Assembly (NCBI RefSeq): GCF_014838745.1
Contig: NZ_JABUXR010000009.1
Coordinates: forward strand, 23,448-87,447
Reading direction: 5' to 3'
DNA from: Limosilactobacillus urinaemulieris
Lineage (GTDB): Bacteria; Bacillota; Bacilli; Lactobacillales; Lactobacillaceae
Length of the DNA: 64,000 nucleotides
A program made the position numbers and the translations under genes. Every line of letters begins with the position of its first letter. Position 1 is the stretch's first letter. Below are positions 49,501 through 59,419 of the stretch, piece after piece. The notes under the pieces are model-generated. The model did not search any database, was not told the origin of the DNA, and saw only the letters and a program-made list of their open reading frames with translations.

Positions 49501-51138
49501 AATTTCTTTATTTCCTTTAGCTATAATAAAAGTAGCCTTACTTGTAACATCCTTAAGATCTGGATAAATAAAGTTATCACCCAATTGATCTTTAATGTCA
49601 TTAAGACCCTTTTCAGTTAGACTAACTGTGTAAGTTCCGGCATCTCTATTTTCATTATACGTTACATCGCCATCAGACAATTGTACTCTAGCGTTAGCAT
49701 CATTAAAACCAACATTATAGCCACTAGCAGGAAGTTCATTAGTCTCAACTAAATTTTTCCAGTTATCATCCGCATAATTAAATGTACTTTCACCTGAAAA
49801 AGTGATTGTAAGCTGATGCTTTACAGAAATTGGAATAGTTTGATCGCTATCAGGAATAGTAACACTAGTTGGAAGGCTACCAGAAGCAAGTTGATAACCA
49901 TCTGGAAGAGTTAACTTAACTGGTTGACTACTGCCATCTTCTCCGCTTACTGCTACTGGAGTACCTACTTGATTACCAAATGGATCTTCAAATTTGTAGG
50001 TTACAGTGTTAGTAGCAACTTTTTTATAATTAACTTCAATCTCCACTGAATTAGCATTAAGTGGATCAAATGTCCAATCACCTAGATTACTATTAGCTGG
50101 TGAAATGGTATAAGTATATCCTGGTACCTCAAGCTGACTTTCATCAATGGCTGGTAAAGTTACTTTTATATCTGGATTTGTCGCAAAAGCCATAAATTTC
50201 TCATAGGCTTCCTTATCAGCCGCACTTTTAAAGAAAGTCGTCTCACCACCATCACTTGATTCAGCATTTACAGTGTTTTGGTATACCCAGTTATGTGTAG
50301 TTTTACCATTATTATTAATAATAGTAGCAATTTTCAGACTATTTATATACTTAGTTGGCCAACCCTGATAGGTAGTGTTCATGTTAATACTTCTGATTGA
50401 ACCAAACTGTGAAATAGTCTCATCTCCATCTGGCTTATGCATTATTACAGTTCGAGAAACTTTACGTAAAACATGATTAGCAACATCAGTATAGGTAAAA
50501 TAGTTACTTTTGTCACTAATGCTTTTTTTATATTCATCTGCCGTCATACCCATTGATAAAGAATTATCAGTTGCAGCCTTACTCTCCTCTAAAGCCTGTG
50601 CACTTCCAACTCTTACTCCTAAAGAATGAATTTCAGCTGTGGTGGTATTCATATCTTTTGAATTATCTACCATTTCAGAATTTTTAACTTCTTTTTTACC
50701 AGTAGTTACATCATTTTTAATAACTCTAACATCACTATTAGATATAACTTTCTTACTATCCGATGTGCTTTCAGCAACTTTTTCGTTAGTTGAAGAGGTT
50801 GCTGCCTTATTAACAGTTTTTCCATTGGCTGTTTCGTTATTTACTTCTTGATTACTATTTGCTTTTACAGCCACAGCTTCCTTATTATTAGCACTAGCTG
50901 TTTTAGGTAATACCGCTGTCTTATCATTAGTTGTTGGTGTTTCACTAGCAGTTTCTGCAGTTGCATTATCACCTGTATTTGTATCAGCTAGGACTGAGGA
51001 ATTTTCCCCCCCCATTGAATATAAGGTAAAGCCAATTAAAACAGACGCTACCCCAACGGACAATTTCCGCAATGAATATCGTTCTTTACGTCTTGCCATT
51101 TTACGCATTTGTTCATTTAAATTATTCTTCGATAGCAT
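46591..51138 (-). CDS. YSIRK/LPQTG cell-wall adhesin with MucBP repeats
   Basis: 1,515-residue surface protein. YSIRK signal (YSLRKLSVGVASVLIG, about 21-36) with the cleavage region near 50; a low-complexity T/N/K/S part to about 190; a unique domain; blocks of about 110 residues with YDV/ VPTNW-type MucBP features, including two close repeats that begin DKNNVPDGY (about 900-1180); LPQTG (about 1478) and a hydrophobic, positive tail. A G8 tract codes for Met-Gly-Gly-Glu at 51006-51013 in the signal peptide. Start ATG 51138 with GGGGAGGAG. It lies beside two glycosyltransferase genes that may modify it. Confidence 0.92.
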   Translation of the reverse strand: MLSKNNLNEQMRKMARRKERYSLRKLSVGVASVLIGFTLYSMGGENSSVLADTNTGDNATAETASETPTTNDKTAVLPKTASANNKEAVAVKANSNQEVNNETANGKTVNKAATSSTNEKVAESTSDSKKVISNSDVRVIKNDVTTGKKEVKNSEMVDNSKDMNTTTAEIHSLGVRVGSAQALEESKAATDNSLSMGMTADEYKKSISDKSNYFTYTDVANHVLRKVSRTVIMHKPDGDETISQFGSIRSINMNTTYQGWPTKYINSLKIATIINNNGKTTHNWVYQNTVNAESSDGGETTFFKSAADKEAYEKFMAFATNPDIKVTLPAIDESQLEVPGYTYTISPANSNLGDWTFDPLNANSVEIEVNYKKVATNTVTYKFEDPFGNQVGTPVAVSGEDGSSQPVKLTLPDGYQLASGSLPTSVTIPDSDQTIPISVKHQLTITFSGESTFNYADDNWKNLVETNELPASGYNVGFNDANARVQLSDGDVTYNENRDAGTYTVSLTEKGLNDIKDQLGDNFIYPDLKDVTSKATFIIAKGNKEIDLMGGDMKVFDNTSTLPDQGTFYSGLGLSDDDQGKISIYNSDGTLKTIQLTPNDVEFWLNGKKVTKDQAKSVGTYDLRLTDAFIQKVKDADGNNGNNYEWTYGPEYETAQYKIYQATGKAKLSGNNSKLYDGNAVTTAEVNKDGKITIDLTLPVYKRADEPGDEPQLLRTVDLGKYTLQDGDYTWANGTAPTKGGIYTINLNKDKILAHLQDCLVDLAGMGTDPDDPTKSLSNVTISTDDMAGQATFAIETTTAYQFVDDDDNGSKVGTPVSKTGLNGESSAISLTVPTNYVLAPGQTLPTSVTFGDTNNTIDIHLKHATKTVDKNNVPDGYTKDDFAKEIKRSITAKEPTGDVDLSQKTELTRTGTYDEVTKKVISYSDWTTGNFDEVTAPEVAGYTPSQANVAAVTGVTTDYVDPKVVITYTPNAQQTTVTYVDENGNEIKNPDGSSISGSHYDVTGVTDQKNVPTNIKNNVPTNWHITDTTVPDVISFGAQGHPAITVHVAHNTKTVDKNNVPDGYHESDFSKTVTRTITAKEPTKNVDLSQHTEVTRTGTYDEVTKKVISFGDWTTSKFDKVNAPEVAGYTPSQAEVPAVDRVTADYTDPKVEITYTPNEQTGKITYVDPNGKEVGTTPLTGKTDEEIPVTPNVPAGWQIVPGQDIPTTITATSDGIPTVTVNVEHKIVPVTPTDPKTPSDKLPDNPGKNYPKGVDTTDLNKTITRKITVIKPDGTKEAHDQTVNLTRTATVDEVTGQVTGYSDWTTSSFTEYDAPEIPGYTPSGNAPAVALVTSTSDFTPIVITYIPTDQTVKYKFVDPQGKVVGVQTVPGKTGQTVPVNIHIPDGYQLVPGESVPTSYTFKDGNSDQIIKVALIPTNGGQPITGDHQGQGTPATNTPTNTTPNKNDVTGKLEGNVPNVQTGETMTSQSTTAKDKQLPQTGNTGEKNAQIFGALSAGLAALVAGFVPNRRRDNK
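51006..51013 (-). repeat. G8 homopolymer in the signal peptide of the YSIRK adhesin
   Basis: Eight consecutive C on the plus strand (G on the coding strand), spanning Met-Gly-Gly-Glu about 43 codons into the gene. A tract of this length is a plausible slipped-strand switch: gain or loss of one G would cut the protein after the signal peptide. Confidence 0.7.
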
Positions 51139-51166
51139 TTTGCTTGCTCCTCCCCTGAAGCATTAA

Positions 51167-51178
51167 TTGATATATCAA
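51167..51178. promoter_or_regulatory. Palindrome TTGATATATCAA in the adhesin leader
   Basis: A perfect 12-mer between a likely -10 (TATAAT, minus strand, near 51182-51187) and the start codon. Candidate operator; the repressor is unknown. Confidence 0.35.
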
Positions 51179-51204
51179 ATAAATTATAGAACTTATCTAC
51201 TGAT

Positions 51205-51248
51205 AAAAAAAGGAAGATTGCTAATTAAACACGCAATCTTCCTTTTTC
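51205..51248. terminator. Bidirectional terminator upstream of the YSIRK adhesin
   Basis: Arms AAAGGAAGATTGC and GCAATCTTCCTTT with T/A runs on both sides. Ends the glycosyltransferase or other transcripts between 51.2 and 51.5 kb. Confidence 0.75.
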
Positions 51249-51329
51249 AAGATTTAGATGTATATTAAATTTAACTAAAATAACATTAAACTGAATAGCG
51301 TACAGCAATAACTCACTGTTCAGTTGCTA

Positions 51330-51526
51330 TATGCTTTCGACTGCGACTGAGTCGAAAGCTGTTCGCCGCGACCGCAACTTCCGCCTAGCTAGGCATTCTA
51401 CTGCAACCGAGTCGAGATCTGTTCGCCAGGAACTTGCTAGAGCTAACAACCTCCTGCCTAGGCGCTAGTCGCCTTCGGCAGGAGAAATTGTTAGCTTTCC
51501 GCAAGTTCTTTGCTGGCTCACACTCT
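51330..51526 (-). repeat. Modular hairpin repeat locus R9 (B-type plus A-type end, 3' of the glycosyltransferase)
   Basis: Minus strand: AGAGTGTGAGCCAGC supplies Arg-Val-stop of the gene. B-type module: outer GAACTTGC/GCAAGTTC, inner GCTAACAATTTCTCCTGCC / GGCAGGAGGTTGTTAGC; then an A-type distal end (GTTGCGGTCGCGGCGAAC). Confidence 0.8.
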
Positions 51527-53011
51527 CGACCACTGTTTCCACGTCTTCAGATTACTAATGTTATCGAGAGAATCGTAGGCGCCGGTGCTGAGTTTTTGCA
51601 GGAGTTTTGGATTAGTTAGGATATCTACGGCGGCCTTTTCCATCTTCTTCGCGTTATTTAATGGTACTAGCTCACCGTTGACGCCAGATTTGACCATTTC
51701 GCTTGGGCCATACATGTAATCGTAGGTCACGACTGGGACACCGTGGGATAATGCTTCACCCATTGCTAATGGCTGGGCGTCGATTCGGCTCGTATCCATG
51801 AATAATTGAGCAGTATTATAAACTGGATCCAATTTTACTTGGTAACCAGCAAAGACAACGATTCCGGTCAAGCCAGCATCTTCAACCTGCTTCTTGTACC
51901 GGTTAACATCGTCAGGATTGCCATAGCCGTAAAGAGTCAGCTTAGCAGTAGGTACCTTTTTATGAATCCGGGTAAAGATTTCAATTAACTTCCCAGTCTG
52001 CTTATCTTCACCAAGACGACCAACATAAATGATTTGTCCCGCAATCCGGTACTTCATGTCAGTCCGTTGGTTATTGCTCTTAACTGGAACACCGTTAACT
52101 GCGTAAACTGGCTTCTGATCACCAATCCGTTCCCGAATCATCTCTGCCTGAGCTTCAGTCATGGTAATGATGCCGTCCCACTTATCAAGGTCAGTAGTAA
52201 GCGGACCTTGGAGCATTGGGTTAAGCGGGCCACTCTTAAGGTTATTACCATCGTTGACGTGGTTCATTGCCATCCAAAGGTACTTCTTAGCGGCAGTCTG
52301 CATATTCATCACTGGCTGAATTGCGACTGCTGGCCGGTCAGCAATAAAGACATTATTTTCACCGTTTGCCTTATTCACTTCATCAAGGAAGAAAGCGAAA
52401 AGATCTTCTTCACTATCAAAGAACCGGTCATGTCCTTGGTAGTTTTTGAGGACGTTCAACGAGTTAATCGGTGTATTCTGAACTGATTTAACATAGTACC
52501 GTTCCATGTAAATGGTTTGATCCGGACGGTAATACCGCTCAAAACTAATTTGACCGTCTTCACCGATAAATTGATCAACCGACTTGAATCCCCGAAGATC
52601 ATACTGTTGACGAAGGGTCACGTTCCCGGCAACATCAAACCAATCAACGTGATTTACTAGGCCGACAGTTCCACCAGTAAAGTAAACGATGCAGACTAGG
52701 CGATCCCCGTCCTTAACTTCTTGGTAGTTATTCCCGGTCCCTACCTGGTATTCAATCGGCAGGTTCAGATCACTAACATGGAGATCATGCCCCACATAAT
52801 CGGTTGTTCCCGCAAAGAAGTCATACATATTAACAAGCTGGTCGTCAGTTAAGCCAAACCGTTGCAGAGTTGCGTGAATAATTTGGTCATAGTTCCGCGT
52901 AACTAACTTGGCTTCGGCATTGTGATCCTTAAAGAGCTTCAGCCGCTTCATTTCAGCGTGTTCAATACTTGAATCGTTGCTCAATAAGTATTGGTTAACG
53001 AAAAAGAACAT
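51518..53011 (-). CDS. TagE/GtfA-like glycosyltransferase (DUF1975 + GT4)
   Basis: 497 residues. The N-terminal half (about 1-215) is the DUF1975-type domain found in poly(glycerol-phosphate) glucosyltransferases and in adhesin-glycosylating GtfA proteins. The C-terminal GT-B half (about 290-490) has YVGRLGEDKQTGKLIE and the nucleotide-sugar EALSHGVPVVTYDYMYGPSEMV region (E-x7-E-like). Its ATG overlaps the stop of the preceding paralogue (TAATG). Its last two residues and TGA come from repeat R9. Wall teichoic acid or adhesin glycosylation are both possible; the neighbouring LPQTG adhesin favours the latter. Confidence 0.85.
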   Translation of the reverse strand: MFFFVNQYLLSNDSSIEHAEMKRLKLFKDHNAEAKLVTRNYDQIIHATLQRFGLTDDQLVNMYDFFAGTTDYVGHDLHVSDLNLPIEYQVGTGNNYQEVKDGDRLVCIVYFTGGTVGLVNHVDWFDVAGNVTLRQQYDLRGFKSVDQFIGEDGQISFERYYRPDQTIYMERYYVKSVQNTPINSLNVLKNYQGHDRFFDSEEDLFAFFLDEVNKANGENNVFIADRPAVAIQPVMNMQTAAKKYLWMAMNHVNDGNNLKSGPLNPMLQGPLTTDLDKWDGIITMTEAQAEMIRERIGDQKPVYAVNGVPVKSNNQRTDMKYRIAGQIIYVGRLGEDKQTGKLIEIFTRIHKKVPTAKLTLYGYGNPDDVNRYKKQVEDAGLTGIVVFAGYQVKLDPVYNTAQLFMDTSRIDAQPLAMGEALSHGVPVVTYDYMYGPSEMVKSGVNGELVPLNNAKKMEKAAVDILTNPKLLQKLSTGAYDSLDNISNLKTWKQWSRV

Positions 53012-54554
53012 TATTTAGCGGCCTCCTTTGTTTTCATATCATCAACTAATTTATTCCATAGTTTCATGACATTTGGTTCAGAGTAACGTTCACTATCTTG
53101 GTAGGCATTTTCACTGAACTTTGCCAATTTCTCTTGGTCTGTCAGGAGGTCAATAATTGCCTTAGCTAGGCCATCAACATCCCCATTTTGGGTAAGGAGC
53201 CCATCTTGGCCGTCAATCACAACGTCAGCTGGTCCATACTTAATGTCGTTCGCCACGATTGGCAAGCCATGTGACTGTGCCTCAACTAATGATAATGGCA
53301 ATCCTTCAGCATGACTTGGCAAAATCAATAGTTGGGCGTCGTTATAAACCGCATTCGGATCATTAGTGTAACCATGGAAAGTTACGGAATTACTGAGATC
53401 TTCATCCTTTACGATCTTCTTTAACGTCTTATCGAAGTTGTCATTTGCATATCCCCAGAAGTCCAGTTTTGCCGTCGGAACCTTTTCTAAGATCTTCGGC
53501 CATGCCTTAAGCAGTGATCCTGTTGTTTTTCTGGTGAGAGCCGCGCAACCATTACGACTTGGTTCTTTGTCCGCTGTTCAAATGGAATGTGCTTAGCTTC
53601 CAAGACGGCCTTAGGAACAATTGGTCCTGGAATCCGGTAAATCTTTGTCCCGTACTTTTCAAACCTGTCCTTAACATCTTTCTGTTGTTGAGGGGTCAAG
53701 GTGATGATCCCATCCCAATCTTTGACGTGGTTAAGTCCCCAAGTATAGTTGTAATTTAAGGTTGAGTGCAACATATCACTGTTATCATTAACGTGATCAT
53801 TGTGCAATTGCATTGTCCGGAAAACCCGGTGTTTCATGTGGAGTACCGACCAACCAACTTCGTATGTCCGGTCAACTACCAAACCAACTGGGCCATTCCC
53901 AACTAATTCAGGATCAGTTACGATTTCATCATAGAAGAACCGTGTCAGTTCATCGAGATTAGCAAACTGGCAGTCCTGTCCCTTATAATTGAAGAGGTGG
54001 TAAGTATCAACTCCCTTATCCCGCTTATTCTTTTGGTGTTCCAACTGAATAGCAATCGAGCCATCCGGACGAAGGTAGTTTTCAGTTGCAATGTTGCCAT
54101 CCCAGTCGTAAACTTGTTCAACCGAGATAAATCCACGGTTATCATACCAGCTAACCTTCAATAACTTGCCAAAGTGATCAAAGTACTGAAGGTTAATGAT
54201 ATGCTTTTCCTTATCATTACGCCGCCGAACATACATGATCCGGTTACCATTTCGATAGTAGTTATAGTTGATTCCGTCAGCTTTACGGTCCCAGGTAGGA
54301 TCGACATCAACATCCTTAATGGTGACATCTTTTTGCGGAAAAACCCGTGCTTCTTGGAAATAATCAAATAAGTTTACAAAGTCTTCATCAGCAATCCCCG
54401 CTTCTTCAGTTACCATGTGAAGTTCGTTTGAATACTTCCGGGTAACGATCTTAGCTGGTTCGTCAAACATCTCGAACAGGTGCAACCGCTTAATTTGCGC
54501 GTGTTCAATGCCTGACTTATTATGCTGAATATTATCATTCAGAAAGAATAACAT
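53011..54554 (-). pseudogene. TagE/GtfB-like glycosyltransferase with a one-base frameshift
   Basis: Paralogue of the gene downstream, about 514 residues if repaired. The first frame (ATG 54554, AAGGAG site) holds the DUF1975-like half and reaches VARLSPEKQQDH, then goes out of frame and stops at 53487. From about 53513 the other frame gives LLKAWPKILEKVPTAKLDFWGYA and continues without stops through LPSHAEGLPLSLVEAQSHGLPIV to 53011. One missing C in CAC(C)TG at 53513/53514 explains it. In tandem with the intact paralogue; such proteins often work as pairs, so loss may affect both. Confidence 0.85.
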
Positions 54555-54674
54555 TGCTTTTCTCCTTTTCTACGTTAACAGGTTAAGTGTACCATAACAA
54601 AAGCAGTGATATTAGGACTTGTAATCAATTTGTGTTAAAATTTATATTTATAATATGAAAGAAGGAGAAGATTA

Positions 54675-55076
54675 ATGCAAAACCCATTTGGTAATAACAA
54701 TAACAATGACCAAAACCCGTTTGATCTCAATAATCTCCCATTACCGCCAAATTATGCCAAAGTCGTTAACGATCAGGGGCAAATTAAGATCGCCAAAGTG
54801 GGAATTTCATGGACAACGCTGTGGTTCGGTCCCCTACCAGCACTATTCCGGGGCGACTACTATAACTTTCTCTTAATGATCGTCCTTGACCTTGATTACG
54901 CATTAGTAGTTCTCTTTTTCGGTTTAAACTGGTTAATGCAATTCCCGTGGCCTTCACTTGTGTTTGCAATTTTCTACAACATGATGTACTTCAAACACTC
55001 CTTCAACATTGGCTACCGTCCCGCTGACCAGCGTTCACGCGAACTACTAGAAAGATTTCATTACCTTAAAAAATAA
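54675..55076 (+). CDS. DUF2628-like small membrane protein
   Basis: 133 residues. An Asn/Pro-rich cytosolic head (NNNNDQNPFDLNN) is followed by KVGISWTTLWFGPLPALFRGDYYNF, the typical DUF2628-like core (about 41-65), then two membrane segments and a short charged tail. Function unknown. AAGGAG precedes the ATG. Divergent from the glycosyltransferase pair. Confidence 0.75.
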   Translation: MQNPFGNNNNNDQNPFDLNNLPLPPNYAKVVNDQGQIKIAKVGISWTTLWFGPLPALFRGDYYNFLLMIVLDLDYALVVLFFGLNWLMQFPWPSLVFAIFYNMMYFKHSFNIGYRPADQRSRELLERFHYLKK

Positions 55077-55079
55077 AAA

Positions 55080-55124
55080 TAAGGAACTGAGAAAAACATA
55101 ATTTCCTCAGTTCCTCATTTTTAT
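55080..55124. terminator. Bidirectional terminator between DUF2628-like gene and pyrF
   Basis: Arms AGGAACTGAG (55082-55091) and CTCAGTTCCT (55106-55115), with T run on the plus strand. Confidence 0.75.
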
Positions 55125-55136
55125 TAGAATAACAGC

Positions 55137-55874
55137 CTAATCAGCGTTTTCGCCTTCAAGGAATTCATGACGAATCTCCTTGTATGCTGCTACTGGATCA
55201 TCACTTTGGGTAATTGGCCGACCAACAACAATTCCGTTGCTCCCCATTTCAGCAGCTTGTTTTGGTGTGACAACCCGCTTCTGGTCATCATGAGTATTCA
55301 AGTCAGGGCGAATTCCTGGTGTGATGCAGAGAAAGTCTGGGTTGGTAACTTCTCGAATTGCAGAAATTTCCTTAGCGGAACAAACCACTCCTGCTAAGCC
55401 ACTTTCATCGGCCAACCGGGCATAGTTTTGAACAGATTCCATTACGGTACCGTTAATCTTCTGCTCGTTGTGAAGAATTTCCTCGTCAATTGATGTCAAC
55501 TGGGTAATTGCCAACATCTTAGGAACCGAATTACGTGCTTCAGCAGCTCCCTGCTTTAAACCGCGTAAACCAGCCTTCATCATTTCACTTCCACCAGCAG
55601 CATGAACGGTAACAAACGCAACGCTTAGCCGGCCAACCTGTGCCATTGCCCGTTCAACCGTGTTTGGAATATCATGTGCCTTTAGATCAAGGAAAATCCT
55701 AAATCCCCGTTCCTTGGCTTGTTTAATGATTCCAGGACCAAAAGCATAGAATAGTTCCATCCCAATTTTAATAATTGGCATATGATCAGTATCGTTAGAA
55801 AGGCGATCAAAGAGTTGAACAGCCTTCCGCTTATCAGGGACATCAATAGCAACAATTGGTTCAAAGCGTTCCAT
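55137..55874 (-). CDS. pyrF: Orotidine-5'-phosphate decarboxylase
   Basis: Decarboxylates OMP to UMP. 245 residues with the catalytic DLKAHDIPNTV (about 62-72), the N-terminal PIVAIDVPD and the phosphate-binding ITPGIR and GIVVGRPI. I chose ATG 55874 (AGGAGG at 8 bases); the open frame upstream covers the attenuator. Follows pyrR with a PyrR site and terminator between the two genes. Confidence 0.96.
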   Translation of the reverse strand: MERFEPIVAIDVPDKRKAVQLFDRLSNDTDHMPIIKIGMELFYAFGPGIIKQAKERGFRIFLDLKAHDIPNTVERAMAQVGRLSVAFVTVHAAGGSEMMKAGLRGLKQGAAEARNSVPKMLAITQLTSIDEEILHNEQKINGTVMESVQNYARLADESGLAGVVCSAKEISAIREVTNPDFLCITPGIRPDLNTHDDQKRVVTPKQAAEMGSNGIVVGRPITQSDDPVAAYKEIRHEFLEGENAD

Positions 55875-55887
55875 AATTTTCCTCCTA

Positions 55888-55970
55888 AAAAAAGCACCAG
55901 TGCTCCTCAGAAAAGGGAGACTGGTGCTTTCGCGTTCTCGCTTATAACACCGTTTCGCCCTCACTGGAGC
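55888..55970 (-). promoter_or_regulatory. PyrR attenuator between pyrR and pyrF
   Basis: Minus strand: GCTCCAGTGAGGGC (55957-55970) has the UCCNGNGAGG core of the PyrR site, followed by the terminator AGCACCAGT / ACTGGTGCT plus T7 (55888-55930), then the pyrF ribosome site. Confidence 0.82.
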
Positions 55971-55989
55971 AGATTAAATGGTTAATAAC

Positions 55990-56529
55990 TTATTCGTGAT
56001 GTTCGATTGTAATATCTTCGTGACCGTCATATTCTTCAACGGCAACATGAACTGTTTCATTCATTGCGGTTGGAATGTTCTTGCCAACAAAGTCAGGCCG
56101 AATTGGTAATTCACGGTGACCCCGGTCAACTAGCACAGCAAGTGAAATTTGTTGTGGTCGTCCCATATCCATCAAGGCATCTAGGGCCGCCCGTACTGTT
56201 CGCCCGGTAAAGAGAACATCATCAACAAGGATGACATGCTTATCGTTAATATCAATTCCAAGTGAAGATGTCTTGACCGTTGGCTCCTTATGATGATCAG
56301 GAATGTGCCGATCATCCCGGTATAAGGTAATATCAAGCGCGCCAACTGGAATTTCAACGTTTTCAAGTTGGTTCAACCGATTAGCTAGCCGTTCAGCAAG
56401 ATAAACTCCCCGGGTCTTAATCCCAACAAAGACAAGGTTTTCGACTCCTTTATTCTGTTCAATAATTTCGTAAGTAATTCGTGTTAATGCCCGTTGCATA
56501 CTTGATCCATCAACAATTTCATGGGCCAT
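55990..56529 (-). CDS. pyrR: Pyrimidine operon attenuator protein / uracil phosphoribosyltransferase
   Basis: RNA-binding regulator that senses UMP/PRPP. 179 residues with the PRPP motif [19 protein letters not shown] (about 92-110) and [14 protein letters not shown] (about 36-49). I chose ATG 56529 (AAGGGG at 9 bases). Its own leader has a PyrR-like hairpin and terminator, so it is likely autoregulated; it also sits with pyrF, and pyrE has a matching attenuator 52 kb away. Confidence 0.95.
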   Translation of the reverse strand: MAHEIVDGSSMQRALTRITYEIIEQNKGVENLVFVGIKTRGVYLAERLANRLNQLENVEIPVGALDITLYRDDRHIPDHHKEPTVKTSSLGIDINDKHVILVDDVLFTGRTVRAALDALMDMGRPQQISLAVLVDRGHRELPIRPDFVGKNIPTAMNETVHVAVEEYDGHEDITIEHHE

Positions 56530-56565
56530 CCTGGTCACTTCCCCTTAATCAATTTATTTTTACAA

Positions 56566-56696
56566 AACCCTTCTTCACTGAAACTGTGAGGAAGGGTTTA
56601 ATTACTTATTTGTTCCTTCTTGATTTCACGGAATCAGGTTAAAGGCGATATTTCTCTTATTACCAGTATTTTAAGCGTCTCGCCTAAGCCTGTCAA
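56566..56696 (-). promoter_or_regulatory. pyrR promoter and PyrR-type leader
   Basis: Promoter TTGACA (56691-56696), 17 bp, TAAAAT (56668-56673). GATTCCGTGAAATC (56622-56635) forms a GATT/AATC stem with a CCGTGA loop, which fits the hexaloop CNGNGA of PyrR sites although the stem bases differ from consensus. A terminator (AAACCCTTC / GAAGGGTTT, 56566-56601) follows. Confidence 0.65.
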
Positions 56697-56702
56697 TAAT
56701 TA

Positions 56703-57509
56703 TCATTGGTTACTATTACTCTGACTAGCGTGCTTACTTAACCAATTTTCCATCATGGAAGTGATATTGTCCCAAATCTGACTGAAGCCATCCTTGTTTT
56801 TAAGGTTATTAACTGTGCTAGTAGCATTATCAGGGTCTTGTTGAACCTGAGTAATAGTCTGGTCAATGTCATTCAGTTTTTGCTTAGCGGAATTACTGTT
56901 TAGCTGATTCTCGATCTGTTGATTTTGGTTTGAAATATTATTCAAATGGTTTTGGAGTTCTTGCTGGTCATGATCTTTCTCGTATTGCCGAGCAGCTCCC
57001 CGAAGCGCGGCAACCTGTTCCGCAAGTTTTTGGTTATCAGAACTCAGCTCACTAATGCTACTGGAGTTATCGCTAATTTGGCTGCTTTGCTCAGCATTAT
57101 TGGCTTGTTGATTTTGATTGCGGTTATGTGCCGAAACCGCCCACCATCCAACAATTATTGCCAGTAAAATGATCAATGCTACTAACCAACCACGATGATG
57201 TTTTCTCGGTGCAGTTGATTGATGACTCCGATTCGATTGTGATTGAACTTGTTCTCGAGGCTTAATATTTAAGGTTAAGTGATCTGACGCGGTTTGACCA
57301 TCACTATCCATTACTGTAACGGCAATTGGATATTCACCCTGCTGGTTAATGTTAACTTGGGTTAAGTTAAATGTAATCTTATCGGTTAGGTCACGACCAT
57401 CACTCGTTGCTTTAATTCCAAACTGGTTAATCAATTCTGAATTGACGATTGACTGTCCCAGTGGCCAATCAAGATAGTGTCGTTGAATCGTTAAAACTGG
57501 TTTTGCCAT
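56703..57509 (-). CDS. Ig-like/TM/coiled-coil protein of unknown function
   Basis: 268 residues. The N-terminal domain (about 1-80) looks like a small Ig-like (DUF5011-type) fold with DSDGQTASDHLTLNI. A linker and basic KHHRGW lead to one membrane helix at about 107-127. The rest is Gln/Asn/Ser-rich with coiled coil (about 150-215). No signal peptide, so the N-terminal domain is probably cytosolic, though Ig folds usually are not. ATG 57509 follows GGAGG. Not recognised further. Confidence 0.6.
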   Translation of the reverse strand: MAKPVLTIQRHYLDWPLGQSIVNSELINQFGIKATSDGRDLTDKITFNLTQVNINQQGEYPIAVTVMDSDGQTASDHLTLNIKPREQVQSQSNRSHQSTAPRKHHRGWLVALIILLAIIVGWWAVSAHNRNQNQQANNAEQSSQISDNSSSISELSSDNQKLAEQVAALRGAARQYEKDHDQQELQNHLNNISNQNQQIENQLNSNSAKQKLNDIDQTITQVQQDPDNATSTVNNLKNKDGFSQIWDNITSMMENWLSKHASQSNSNQ

Positions 57510-57556
57510 AGTATCCTCCACATTTTCTTGTTAATCCGTTTGCATTATAGCACATG

Positions 57557-57601
57557 AAAGAAAAAGCTAATCGTAGGTTTTCCTAGCGATTAGCTTTTTA
57601 G
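57557..57601. terminator. Bidirectional terminator after purA
   Basis: Arms AAAAAGCTAATCG..AGG and CCT..CGATTAGCTTTTT, T runs on both sides. Confidence 0.8.
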
Positions 57602-57626
57602 AATGTTTATTTGAATTATGTGGGTG

Positions 57627-57924
57627 AGCTAGCGTTCTATTGCTATACAGTCAAAACTGTCGCAGTAGCTGATTGACTTCTCGCATCAACAAGTCGATAA
57701 CGAGAAGTCTAATCATCCTTGCGGGGGTTCACAGACGAAAACAAGTTTTCTGGTTCACTCCCTCGCTCGAGTTTTCTAGAGCTAGCGTGTCCGACTGTAA
57801 CAGAGTGGAAACGTGCTCGCCGTGACCGCAACTTCCGCCTAGCTATCCCGTCCTTGATTGCAAGACAATCATCGTCCGGGATTTTCTAGTGCTCAGTTGC
57901 TAGTTCGTCACGGCTCACACTCTA
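57627..57924 (-). repeat. Modular hairpin repeat locus R10 (A-, B-remnant and D-type, 3' of purA)
   Basis: Minus strand: TATAGAGTGTGAGCCGTGACG begins 6 bases after the purA TAA. A-type module with arms TCCCGGACGATGATTGTC / ACAATCAAGGACGGGA, then a B-type tail and a D-type module (GGAGTGAACCAGAAAACTTG, GTGAACCCCCGCAAGG). Confidence 0.8.
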
Positions 57925-57929
57925 TACTC

Positions 57930-59231
<1,302 letters not shown>

Positions 59232-59305
59232 TCAAACTATTAATTTGTAAAAGACGTTTTTACTTCACTATATTACCGGACTTCAGGATCTTCGTCAAGG
59301 AGATA

Positions 59306-59343
59306 ACGAACAATTTTTCTGAACATTTTTATAAATGTCCGAT
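59306..59343. promoter_or_regulatory. Candidate PurR box pair between purA and guaC
   Basis: ACGAACAAT (59306-59314) and an inverted, one-mismatch ATGTCCGAT (59335-59343), 25 bases between the cores, as with the purE boxes. It could serve both divergent genes. Confidence 0.45.
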
Positions 59344-59351
59344 GTTTTTTA

Positions 59352-59380
59352 TTGACGATAATCAGTAAACAGTGCATAAT
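59352..59380 (+). promoter_or_regulatory. guaC promoter
   Basis: TTGACG (59352-59357), 17 bp, CATAAT (59375-59380), 39 bases before the GTG start. Confidence 0.7.
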
Positions 59381-59419
59381 AGCATACGGAATTTTTAAGA
59401 AAGTAAAGGAGCTGTTCTC

